From contig WRIA01000041.1 of assembly GCA_009782975.1 (NCBI GenBank), forward strand, positions 1 to 6,033: a stretch of DNA of 6,033 nucleotides, given 5' to 3'. Both the position numbers and the translations under genes were made by a program. Within the stretch, counting starts at the first letter, position 1. Each line of letters begins with the position of its first letter. The DNA is from Clostridiales bacterium. Lineage in GTDB: Bacteria > Bacillota_B > Dehalobacteriia > UBA4068. Below the pieces are notes generated by a model. That model was not told where the DNA came from. It worked only from the letters and a program-made list of their open reading frames with translations, and did not search any database. Below are positions 1-4,934 of this stretch, in pieces.

Positions 1-105
1 CTGCCCCTGTGCCGGGTAGAAACAGCGGACGGCGTTTTAGTTGGCCTGGGGCGGACCGAACGCTTGCAGCAGGGAGGATACATATTACGCATGGATAAGG
101 TCCTG
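1..105 (+). CDS. Possible C-terminal tail of TruB, in frame with ribF
   Basis: Frame 1 is open from the first base. It encodes a stretch with the pattern C-R-V-x(4)-D-G-V-L-V-G-L-G-R followed by L-R-M-D-K-V-L. This resembles the end of the PUA-like domain of TruB (tRNA pseudouridine-55 synthase), whose tail usually reads like V-R-V-x-x-x-x-G-x-F-x-G-x-G and then L-K-P-x-K-V-L. The truB-ribF gene order is common in bacteria, which supports the guess. The oddity is that there is no stop codon: the frame continues directly into ribF. The other two frames do not look like TruB; frame 2 stops at 17-19 and frame 3 at 96-98. About 35 residues are visible, too few for a firm call. It could instead be an N-terminal extension of RibF, or a truB whose stop was lost by mutation or sequencing error. 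Confidence 0.4.
71..78 (+). promoter_or_regulatory. Ribosome binding site for ribF
   Basis: AGGGAGGA lies 12 bases before the ATG at 91. The spacing is slightly long but usable. It is the main argument for starting RibF at 91 rather than at the in-frame TTG at 64, which lies upstream of this site. It also suggests that RibF can be made separately even if the upstream frame runs through. Confidence 0.55.
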
Positions 106-1026
106 GCCGCGCCGCAAATAAAGGCTAAAGAGGAAGGCCCGCCCTACAACGTGGTTGCTATAGGCAATTTCGACGGAGTACACTTGGGGCACAAAGAGCT
201 GATGCTACGTATGGAGCGGCAAAAAGAGTTGCTGGGCGGCCCCAGCGCCGTTCTCACCTTTAAACCTCACCCCTTAAAGTTTATTACGGGCCAAACGCCG
301 TGCCTGCTTAATACGGCGGAGGAAAAACGGCGCCTTATAGCGGAAAACGGCGCGGACGCACTTGTAGAGCTGCGCTTCGACGAAAAACTGCGTTTAAGCG
401 GGCCGGAAACCTTTGTGGATGAGGTGATAGCGGGGCAGACCGGAGCGCGCCGGGTGGTGGTAGGTTTTAATTTCCGTTTCGGCGCTAACGGCGCGGGAGA
501 CGCAAAGCTGCTGCAAAAGCTATGCGCGGCCCGTGGTATATACGTGGAGATCGTGGAGGCGGTAAACGGGCCTTACGGGCTGGTATCCTCCTCCAATATA
601 CGCCGCCTGCTGCAAGCGGGGGATATGGCGGCGGTAAACAGTATGCTGGGCTACACATACGAGCTTTCCGGCCGGGTGGTCATGGGCAATCAGCTTGGGC
701 GCAAACTGGGGTTCCCCACCGCCAATTTTTCGCCGCCCGCTGGCAAGGCCCTGCCGCCCTGGGGTGTCTATGCGGGGCGCGCGGAATGTCAGGGCCTTGT
801 ATATGGGGCCGTTATCAACCTGGGCTTTAAGCCTACCGTAGGGCATATTTCCTCGGAGCCTTTGGTGGAAGCCCATCTGCTTGACGCGCAGCCAAAGCTG
901 TACGGGGAGCTTATAACCGTGTATTTGGAGTGTTTTTTACGACCGGAGCGGCGCTTTGCGGGTCTGGACGAGCTTAAAGCCCAGATAAGCGCAGATACTC
1001 TGGCGGCGCGAAGCTTTTTGCAATAG
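91..1026 (+). CDS. ribF: Bifunctional riboflavin kinase / FAD synthetase
   Basis: RibF phosphorylates riboflavin to FMN and then adenylylates FMN to FAD in the cytoplasm. Counted from the ATG at 91 the protein has 311 residues, the normal size. The N-terminal FMN adenylyltransferase domain shows the nucleotide-binding motif GNFDGVHLGH (about residues 25-34), FKPHP (57-61), GFNFRFG (125-131) and the S-S-x-I-R signature in SSSNIRR (166-172). The C-terminal riboflavin kinase domain shows GFPTANF (207-213, containing the PTAN motif), NLGFKPT (243-249), the expected Glu at about 260 in EAHLLD, and LYGE (270-273). All key motifs of both domains are present, so the enzyme should be functional. The start is chosen from the ribosome binding site at 71-78; a TTG at 64 in the same frame would add nine residues. 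The frame is open upstream to the window edge, so a fusion to the preceding gene, probably truB, cannot be excluded. The stop is TAG at 1024-1026. Confidence 0.95.
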   Translation: MDKVLAAPQIKAKEEGPPYNVVAIGNFDGVHLGHKELMLRMERQKELLGGPSAVLTFKPHPLKFITGQTPCLLNTAEEKRRLIAENGADALVELRFDEKLRLSGPETFVDEVIAGQTGARRVVVGFNFRFGANGAGDAKLLQKLCAARGIYVEIVEAVNGPYGLVSSSNIRRLLQAGDMAAVNSMLGYTYELSGRVVMGNQLGRKLGFPTANFSPPAGKALPPWGVYAGRAECQGLVYGAVINLGFKPTVGHISSEPLVEAHLLDAQPKLYGELITVYLECFLRPERRFAGLDELKAQISADTLAARSFLQ

Positions 1027-1046
1027 CTAAATAAGCGGCTTATAGT
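1018..1046 (+). promoter_or_regulatory. Candidate sigma-70-type promoter for the DUF2271 lipoprotein gene
   Basis: TTGCAA (1018-1023) and TATAGT (1041-1046) are separated by exactly 17 bases. They match the -35 and -10 consensus at 4 of 6 and 5 of 6 positions. Transcription would start near 1053, giving a leader of about 40 bases before the ATG at 1094. The -35 box lies in the last codons of ribF. This would give the lipoprotein gene expression independent of ribF. Confidence 0.4.
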
Positions 1047-1050
1047 TTTT
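1027..1050 (+). terminator. Weak candidate terminator after ribF
   Basis: Directly after the ribF stop, CTA-TAAG (with a two-base AA bulge) can pair with CTTA-TAG across a CGG loop (1027-1045), followed by five T (1046-1050). The stem is short and AT-rich, so termination would be partial at best. It overlaps the -10 box of the candidate promoter. Confidence 0.3.
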
Positions 1051-1093
1051 AAAGAAGTATCCCTTGTTTTAAAAAGTCCAAAGGAGTAGAAAA

Positions 1094-1756
1094 ATGATAA
1101 GAAAAACAGCTTTTATTATAGTTGCGGGCCTGATACTGCTTGCCCCGTTATGCGCTTGTTCGCCAGGAAAGCAAAAGGAGACGCCGCGGCCCGTAAACGC
1201 TTCTGATAACGCCGAACAAAGCCTTGCGCCGGATAAAGTAGTTATAACTTTCGAGTACAAAAAGCAAAGCGGCATGGCCAGCAATCAATTTGCGGTGTGG
1301 ATAGAAGATATGGATGACCGCCTTATAAAAACGCTCTACGCAACACGCTTTACGGCAAACGGCGGCTATAAAAGCAGGCCGGAATCCATAGCCCTGTGGG
1401 TAGAAAGATCGGGGCTTGCATCCATGTCCCAAGCCGGCATAGACGCCATCACCGGCGCTACCCCCGCCTCGGGAACATTATCCTATACCTGGGATCTTAC
1501 CGACACAAATGGCAACGCTGTTTTGCCCGGTGAATACAGGTTTTTTGTAGAAGGAACGCTGCGGTGGGCAAACTCCCTTCTTTATTCGGGCGTTATAACG
1601 GTCGGCGACGCCCCTTCAACTGTTATAGCCGGGCAGGAACTTATGCATAAAGCCTTAAGCGATCTGGAACATCAGGGGGCATTGACAGGCAACGCGGCCG
1701 AAAACTCCATGATAAGTTCTGTAACAGCCATTTTTATTCCCAATACTGCAAATTGA
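1094..1756 (+). CDS. DUF2271-type lipoprotein of unknown function
   Basis: The product has 220 residues. The N-terminus (M-I-R-K-T followed by a hydrophobic stretch, residues 6-19) ends in L-C-A-C, so Cys22 is the likely lipidated residue and the protein should sit on the outer face of the cytoplasmic membrane. Residues 23-47 are a polar, probably disordered linker. Residues 48-172 look like the DUF2271 domain: ITFEYKKQ, then FAVWIEDMDD (66-75), the run LIKTLYATRF (77-86), a Trp-rich middle, DAITGATPASG (117-127), YTWDLTD (131-137), and GEYRFFVEGTLRW (146-158) leading to YSGVITVG. This alternation suggests a beta-sandwich. The tail (about 173-220) matches nothing I recognise. The start is supported by AAAGGAG at 1079-1085. 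From memory, DUF2271 proteins are often found with FMN-binding, PepSY or ApbE genes in extracytoplasmic redox loci; no such partner is visible here except ribF, upstream. Function is unknown; a redox role is inference only. Confidence 0.85.
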   Translation: MIRKTAFIIVAGLILLAPLCACSPGKQKETPRPVNASDNAEQSLAPDKVVITFEYKKQSGMASNQFAVWIEDMDDRLIKTLYATRFTANGGYKSRPESIALWVERSGLASMSQAGIDAITGATPASGTLSYTWDLTDTNGNAVLPGEYRFFVEGTLRWANSLLYSGVITVGDAPSTVIAGQELMHKALSDLEHQGALTGNAAENSMISSVTAIFIPNTAN

Positions 1757-1762
1757 CGCCAT

Positions 1763-1798
1763 AAAAGTATCGCGGACCGCTTAAGCAAGTCCGCGATA
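1763..1798 (-). terminator. Rho-independent terminator of tRNA-Thr, possibly bidirectional
   Basis: A perfect 10-bp inverted repeat, TATCGCGGAC (1768-1777) with GTCCGCGATA (1789-1798), encloses an 11-base loop that contains the palindrome GCTTAAGC. Read on the minus strand it begins 4 bases after the encoded CCA of the tRNA and is followed by a short T run (AAAA at 1763-1766 on the plus strand). On the plus strand it lies just after the lipoprotein stop, but only AAA follows it, so it would be weaker in that direction. Confidence 0.7.
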
Positions 1799-1802
1799 AA
1801 GC

Positions 1803-1877
1803 TGGAGCCGATGAGCGGAGTCGAACCGCTAACCTGCGCATTACGAATGCGCTGCTCTGCCATTGAGCCACATCGGC
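1803..1877 (-). tRNA. tRNA-Thr, anticodon CGT
   Basis: The minus strand folds into a complete 75-base cloverleaf. The 7-bp acceptor stem GCCGATG/CATCGGC is perfect and is followed by discriminator T and an encoded CCA (1805-1803). The D arm has stem GCTC/GAGC. The anticodon arm is GCGCA-TTCGTAA-TGCGC, giving anticodon CGT, which reads the Thr codon ACG. The variable loop is five bases, and the T arm is AGCGG-TTCGACT-CCGCT with the standard TTCGA loop start. No intron or mismatch is seen. It is transcribed convergently to the lipoprotein gene and appears to be a single-gene unit with its own promoter and terminator. Confidence 0.97.
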
Positions 1878-1888
1878 GCGCATATATT

Positions 1889-1917
1889 ATTCTATATGTT
1901 GGGCCCTGTTTAGTCAA
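1889..1917 (-). promoter_or_regulatory. Sigma-70-type promoter of tRNA-Thr
   Basis: On the minus strand, TTGACT (1917-1912) and TAGAAT (1894-1889) are separated by 17 bases. Each box matches 5 of 6 consensus positions, with ideal spacing. Transcription would start about 5 bases before the mature tRNA 5' end at 1877, so the precursor leader would be very short. Confidence 0.8.
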
Positions 1918-1937
1918 GAAAAATTTATCCTACGTAC

Positions 1938-1969
1938 TTATATGCCGTATTTATATGCCGTATTTATAT
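1938..1969. repeat. 13-bp tandem repeat, about 2.5 copies
   Basis: The unit TTATATGCCGTAT occurs twice without a gap (1938-1950, 1951-1963) and is followed by a partial third copy TTATAT (1964-1969). It lies in the AT-rich intergenic region about 20 bases upstream of the tRNA -35 box and about 140 bases upstream of mce. It may be a binding site for a regulator or simple slippage; the sequence alone does not decide. Apart from the items listed separately, I see nothing else in 1918-2104. Confidence 0.75.
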
Positions 1970-2010
1970 TGTTGAGATAATTTAGAACTTTTTTATTCAT
2001 TAAAAATCCA

Positions 2011-2039
2011 TTGCATTAACAGCACCTTTATGCTATCTT
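2011..2039 (+). promoter_or_regulatory. Weak candidate promoter of the mce-mmd operon
   Basis: TTGCAT (2011-2016) and TATCTT (2034-2039) have a 17-base spacer. Each box matches 4 of 6 consensus positions. The region is AT-rich and other weak combinations are possible, for example TTGAGA at 1972-1977. An operon promoter is expected somewhere in 1918-2090 because the upstream tRNA runs the other way. Confidence 0.3.
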
Positions 2040-2059
2040 TATATCCGAGGTCGTTTGAA

Positions 2060-2077
2060 ATGTTATCATATAGATAA
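2060..2077 (+). CDS. Possible five-codon leader ORF upstream of mce
   Basis: ATG at 2060 starts a frame encoding M-L-S-Y-R and ending in TAA. GAGGT (2047-2051) lies 8 bases before it, so it has a plausible ribosome binding site. The surrounding CCGAGGTCGTTT resembles GCGAGGTGGTTT in front of the mce start (two mismatches in 12). It could be a short translated leader that affects mce expression, or chance. No attenuator hairpin is evident between it and mce. Confidence 0.2.
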   Translation: MLSYR

Positions 2078-2091
2078 ATTTTACTAAAAGC

Positions 2092-2098
2092 GAGGTGG
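2092..2098 (+). promoter_or_regulatory. Ribosome binding site that fixes the TTG start of mce
   Basis: GAGGTGG lies 6 bases before TTG at 2105. No ATG occurs near here in this frame; the alternative GTG at 2114 would be 15 bases away and would remove conserved N-terminal residues. The TTG start is therefore preferred. Confidence 0.7.
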
Positions 2099-2104
2099 TT
2101 TTAC

Positions 2105-2509
2105 TTGTTTAACGTGGCAAAGATCGACCACATAGGCATCGCGGTATCCGATATATCCGAAGCAGCCAAGTTTTGGGAGGATACTCTGGGCCTTAAGATC
2201 ACCGCTACCGAGGAAGTGGCGGAGCAAAAGGTTATAACGGCCTTTATACCCTGCGGCGAAGGGGAAGTGGAGCTGTTACAGGCCACATCCGAGGACAGCC
2301 CTATAGCAAAGTTTATAGAGGCCAAGGGCCAGGGCATACAGCATATAGCCCTTAGGGTGGAGGATATCGAGGCGGCCCTGGAAGAACTTAAGGCCAAAGG
2401 AGTGCGCCTGATAGACGAAAAGCCCCGGCGCGGCGCGGGCGGCGCGCAGATAGCGTTTTTGCACCCCAAAGCCACGGGCGGCGTGTTACTGGAATTATGC
2501 CAGAGATGA
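2105..2509 (+). CDS. mce: Methylmalonyl-CoA epimerase
   Basis: The enzyme interconverts (R)- and (S)-methylmalonyl-CoA in the cytoplasm, linking the B12-dependent mutase (which forms the R isomer) to the decarboxylase (which uses the S isomer). The 134-residue protein is a vicinal-oxygen-chelate fold of normal length with two beta-alpha-beta-beta-beta halves: KIDHIGIAV (6-14) opens the first and QHIALRVED (79-87) the second. Likely metal ligands are His9, Glu56 (in VELLQ), His80 and Glu130 (in VLLELC); the positions of the two His and the final Glu fit the family well, and Glu56 is assigned by analogy. The C-terminal [25 protein letters not shown] is typical of this epimerase within the broader glyoxalase family. 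It starts with TTG, which may lower expression relative to the mmd genes. It is first in the operon, 24 bases before mmdA, and this context strongly supports the assignment over other VOC enzymes. Confidence 0.93.
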   Translation: MFNVAKIDHIGIAVSDISEAAKFWEDTLGLKITATEEVAEQKVITAFIPCGEGEVELLQATSEDSPIAKFIEAKGQGIQHIALRVEDIEAALEELKAKGVRLIDEKPRRGAGGAQIAFLHPKATGGVLLELCQR

Positions 2510-2533
2510 AGAAAGGACATAGGAGGTAAAAAG

Positions 2534-4081
2534 ATGTCAAGAGAAACAAAGTTGGAAGCCCTGGCCGCAAAACGCGAACAGATTTTGCTGGGCGGCGGGG
2601 CAAAAAAAATCGAGAAGCAGCATGAAAGCGGCAAGATGACCGCCCGCGAACGCATAGCCGCCCTGTTGGACGAAGGCAGCTTTGTGGAGCTGGATCAATT
2701 TGTCGTTCACCGCGGCACGGAATTCGGTATGGCGGATACAGTGGCCCCCGGCGAGGGCGTAGTGACCGGTTACGGTACCATAGACGGCCGCCTTACTTAT
2801 GTTTTCTCTCAGGATTTTACCGTGCTGGGCGGCTCCTTGGGAGAAATGCACGCGGCCAAGATCTGCAAGGTGATGGATCTGGCGGTAAAAGTGGGCGCGC
2901 CTTTGATAGGTATCAATGACAGCGGCGGCGCGCGCATACAGGAAGGCGTGGACGCCCTTAACGGCTACGGCGAGATATTCAAACGCAACACCCTGGCCTC
3001 CGGTGTTATACCGCAGCTTTCTGTTATTATGGGGCCATGCGCCGGCGGCGCGGTCTATTCCCCGGCTCTTACCGATTTTGTGTTCATGGTAAACAAAGCC
3101 AATATGTTCATAACCGGGCCGCAGGTAATAAAAGCCGTTACCGGCGAGGACGTAAGCTCCGAGGACTTAGGCGGCGCCATGACCCACAACCGTTTAAGCG
3201 GCAACGCTCACTTTTATGCCGCGGACGAAGCCGAATGCATAGGCCAGATAAAAAAACTTATGAGTTATATGCCCGCCAATAATCTGGAAGGCGCGCCGGT
3301 GTTTGCCTGCGCCGACCCGGCCGAGCGCATGGACGAAGCTCTGGCCACCGTGGTGCCGGACGACCCCAACAAGGCCTACGATATGCGCCATGTTATAGAG
3401 GCCATAGCCGACGACCACGATTTCTTCGAGTTGCAGCCTTTTTACGCCGCCAATATCCTTACCGGGTTCATACGCCTTAATGGCATGAGCGTGGGCGTTA
3501 TTGCCAATCAGCCGAAAGTTATGGCCGGTTGCCTGGATATAGATTGCTCGGATAAAGCCAGCCGCTTCATCCGCTTCTGCGACGCTTTCGGCATACCGCT
3601 TCTTACCTTTGTGGATACTCCCGGATACCTGCCCGGCGTGGCCCAGGAGCATGGCGGCATCATCCGCCACGGCGCCAAGCTGTTATACGCTTATTCCGAG
3701 GCCACCGTACCCAAGCTTACGGTGATCACGCGCAAGGCTTACGGCGGCGCTTACCTGGCTATGTGCGCCAAATCCCTGGGCGCGGACGTTTCCATAGCCT
3801 GGCCCACCGCCCAGATAGCGGTAATGGGAGCCCAGGGCGCGGCTAACATAGTTTTCCGCAAGGAAATAGACGGCGCGGAAAACCCGCAGGCCAAACGGGC
3901 GGAAAAGATAGCCGAGTACGAGGATAAATTCTCTAATCCTTATTGCGCGGCGGCCCGTGGCTATGTGGATATGGTGATGGAACCGGAGCAGACCCGTTAC
4001 TACCTGATAAAATCTCTGGATTCCCTTATAACCAAAAAGGAAGCCCGCCCCGGTAAAAAACACGGCAACGTGCCGCTGTAA
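2534..4081 (+). CDS. mmdA: Methylmalonyl-CoA decarboxylase alpha subunit (carboxyltransferase)
   Basis: MmdA transfers the carboxyl group of (S)-methylmalonyl-CoA to biotin on MmdC, releasing propionyl-CoA. It is a soluble subunit bound to the membrane complex. The 515-residue length fits the propionyl-CoA carboxylase beta/MmdA family. It has two crotonase-like halves. The N-half shows RERIAALLDEGSF (38-50), QDFTVLGGSLGEMHAAK (93-109), DSGGARIQEG (129-138) and GPCAGGAVYSPALTD (167-181), including the glycine-rich oxyanion-hole segment. The C-half shows the TPGYLPG loop (362-368), RKAYGGAY (400-407) and AVMGAQGA (429-436). AGGAGGT (2521-2527) sits 6 bases before the ATG, a strong initiation site. 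On its own the protein could be a propionyl-CoA carboxylase beta subunit. The following mmdD, mmdC and mmdB genes, and the absence of a biotin carboxylase, point to the sodium-pumping decarboxylase. No frameshift or missing motif is seen. Confidence 0.95.
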   Translation: MSRETKLEALAAKREQILLGGGAKKIEKQHESGKMTARERIAALLDEGSFVELDQFVVHRGTEFGMADTVAPGEGVVTGYGTIDGRLTYVFSQDFTVLGGSLGEMHAAKICKVMDLAVKVGAPLIGINDSGGARIQEGVDALNGYGEIFKRNTLASGVIPQLSVIMGPCAGGAVYSPALTDFVFMVNKANMFITGPQVIKAVTGEDVSSEDLGGAMTHNRLSGNAHFYAADEAECIGQIKKLMSYMPANNLEGAPVFACADPAERMDEALATVVPDDPNKAYDMRHVIEAIADDHDFFELQPFYAANILTGFIRLNGMSVGVIANQPKVMAGCLDIDCSDKASRFIRFCDAFGIPLLTFVDTPGYLPGVAQEHGGIIRHGAKLLYAYSEATVPKLTVITRKAYGGAYLAMCAKSLGADVSIAWPTAQIAVMGAQGAANIVFRKEIDGAENPQAKRAEKIAEYEDKFSNPYCAAARGYVDMVMEPEQTRYYLIKSLDSLITKKEARPGKKHGNVPL

Positions 4082-4099
4082 AAGGGAAGGAGTGATATA

Positions 4100-4480
4100 A
4101 TGCAATTAGAGACCATAGAATTAGGCGTCAGCAGCACTATCATAGGCATGGGCGTGGTGTTTTCCGTGCTTATCATCCTAACCTTTACCACCTGGCTGCT
4201 TACCACCCTTGTAGACGGCAATATAGAGCGCAAAAAGGCCAAAGAATCTGCCGCTTCGGCGCCCGTTCCGGTACAGGAGGCAACGCCGCCGCCGGTACAA
4301 GCCGCGGCCGGTATCAGCGCAAAAACGGTGGCTGCCATTATGGGCGCTGTAAGCCTTGCCTGCGGCAAACCCTTGCAGCAGCTGCGTTTTACGGCCATAC
4401 GCCGGGGCAATACCACCGCCAACGCCTGGTCGGATAGCGGCACCGCCGATATAATAAACAACCGGCAAGTTTATCTTTAA
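4100..4480 (+). CDS. mmdD: Methylmalonyl-CoA decarboxylase delta subunit (OadG-type membrane anchor)
   Basis: This small membrane subunit anchors the carboxyltransferase and biotin carrier to the MmdB pump and is needed for complex assembly. The 126-residue protein has one transmembrane segment (about residues 10-37, beginning GVSSTIIGMGVVFSVLIIL), a charged stretch NIERKKAKE (41-49), a Pro/Ala-rich linker (51-70), and a C-terminal segment. The latter, from ISAKTVAAIMGAVSLACG through LRFTAIRR to the Trp-containing AWSDSG and NNRQVYL, fits the C-terminal pattern of decarboxylase gamma/delta subunits: V-x-A-A-I-x-A-A followed by I-R-R and a late Trp. AAGGAG (4087-4092) lies 7 bases before the ATG, and the gap from mmdA is 18 bases. 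Subunits of this family vary greatly in sequence, so the call rests on architecture and position as much as on motifs. No separate epsilon gene follows; the gap to mmdC is only 31 bases. Confidence 0.88.
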   Translation: MQLETIELGVSSTIIGMGVVFSVLIILTFTTWLLTTLVDGNIERKKAKESAASAPVPVQEATPPPVQAAAGISAKTVAAIMGAVSLACGKPLQQLRFTAIRRGNTTANAWSDSGTADIINNRQVYL

Positions 4481-4511
4481 TATATAACAAATACTTAGGA
4501 GGAATATTATA

Positions 4512-4901
4512 ATGAAAAAATACCAAGTTACCGTAAACGGCGAGACCTTTTCCGTAGAGGTGGAAGAAATCGGCGGCGCGGCCCCCGTGGCAGCACCCGC
4601 TCCTGTTGCTGCTCCTGCTCCCGCTCCCGTAGCGGCTCCCGCCCCCGCGCCTGTGGCAGCTCCCGCTGCCGCCCCGGCTGCCGCGCCCAGCGGAAACACA
4701 GTGGCCAGCCCCTTGCCCGGCACCGTGCTGCGGGTAAATGTGGCTGTAGGCCAGGCTGTAAAAGCCGGTGACATACTTTTGGTGTTGGAAGCCATGAAGA
4801 TGGAAAACGACATCACGGCACCCGGCCCCGGCGTGGTAAGCGCCATACATGTAGCCGGCGGCTCCACCGTGCAGACCGGCGACGCCTTGGTCTCCCTATA
4901 G
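4512..4901 (+). CDS. mmdC: Methylmalonyl-CoA decarboxylase gamma subunit (biotin carboxyl carrier protein)
   Basis: MmdC carries the biotin that shuttles the carboxyl group from MmdA to MmdB. The 129-residue protein has three parts: a short N-terminal strand region KKYQVTVNGETFSVEVEE (2-19), a flexible Ala/Pro hinge (23-59), and a biotinyl/lipoyl-attachment domain (about 61-129). The domain contains ASPLPGTV (65-72), the biotinylation motif EAMKMEN (93-99) with Lys96 as the attachment site, and TAPGPGVV (102-109), which all match biotin carriers of decarboxylases. Lys96 must be modified by a biotin ligase encoded elsewhere. AGGAGGA (4497-4503) lies 8 bases before the ATG. It stands third among the mmd genes, between mmdD and mmdB. 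The stop is TAG at 4899-4901. A carrier from another biotin enzyme is possible by sequence alone, but the operon makes this role clear. Confidence 0.94.
   Translation: MKKYQVTVNGETFSVEVEEIGGAAPVAAPAPVAAPAPAPVAAPAPAPVAAPAAAPAAAPSGNTVASPLPGTVLRVNVAVGQAVKAGDILLVLEAMKMENDITAPGPGVVSAIHVAGGSTVQTGDALVSL
4578..4688 (+). repeat. Ala/Pro hinge repeat inside mmdC
   Basis: The hinge is built from an eight-residue unit, VAAPAPAP, seen complete at residues 32-39 and 40-47, with variants VAAPAP (26-31), VAAPAAAP (48-55) and AAAP (56-59). Such hinges let the biotin domain swing between catalytic sites. The copies use different synonymous codons, so the DNA repeat is imperfect. Its GC-rich sequence also creates long Gly/Ala-rich open frames on the minus strand that are not genes. 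Confidence 0.85.
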
Positions 4902-4920
4902 GACCAAAGGAGAAATAAAT

Positions 4921-4928
4921 AGGGAGGT
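4921..4928 (+). promoter_or_regulatory. Ribosome binding site of mmdB, with a second site upstream
   Basis: AGGGAGGT lies 6 bases before the ATG at 4935 and fixes the mmdB start. Another strong match, AAAGGAG (4906-4912), lies 15 bases further upstream with no usable start codon at the right distance. It may act as a standby site that loads ribosomes coming from mmdC. Confidence 0.65.
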
Positions 4929-4934
4929 TCTTAT

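Noticed and set aside
1672..1917. Minus-strand open frame of 81 residues over the tRNA
   Set aside because: It overlaps the complete tRNA-Thr gene and its promoter, so it is a chance frame.
1918..2104. Possible cobalamin or other riboswitch before the mce operon
   Set aside because: B12 regulation would make sense for this pathway, but the region is AT-rich, short, and shows no B12-box-like motif or convincing multi-stem fold.
2101..2655. Minus-strand open frame of 184 residues over mce and the start of mmdA
   Set aside because: Antisense to two well-supported genes; the translation has the Ser/Pro-rich look of a shadow frame.
2534..4081. mmdA read as a propionyl-CoA carboxylase beta subunit
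   Set aside because: The families are close in sequence, but the downstream mmdD, mmdC and mmdB genes and the lack of a biotin carboxylase domain favour the decarboxylase.
3194..4105. Two minus-strand open frames of 158 and 140 residues over mmdA
   Set aside because: Both are antisense to conserved mmdA motifs and show no recognisable domain.
4178..4867. Long minus-strand open frame rich in Gly and Ala (229 residues) across mmdD and mmdC
   Set aside because: It is the antisense of the GC-rich Ala/Pro hinge of mmdC and of mmdD. It shows no domain, and both plus-strand genes are clear.
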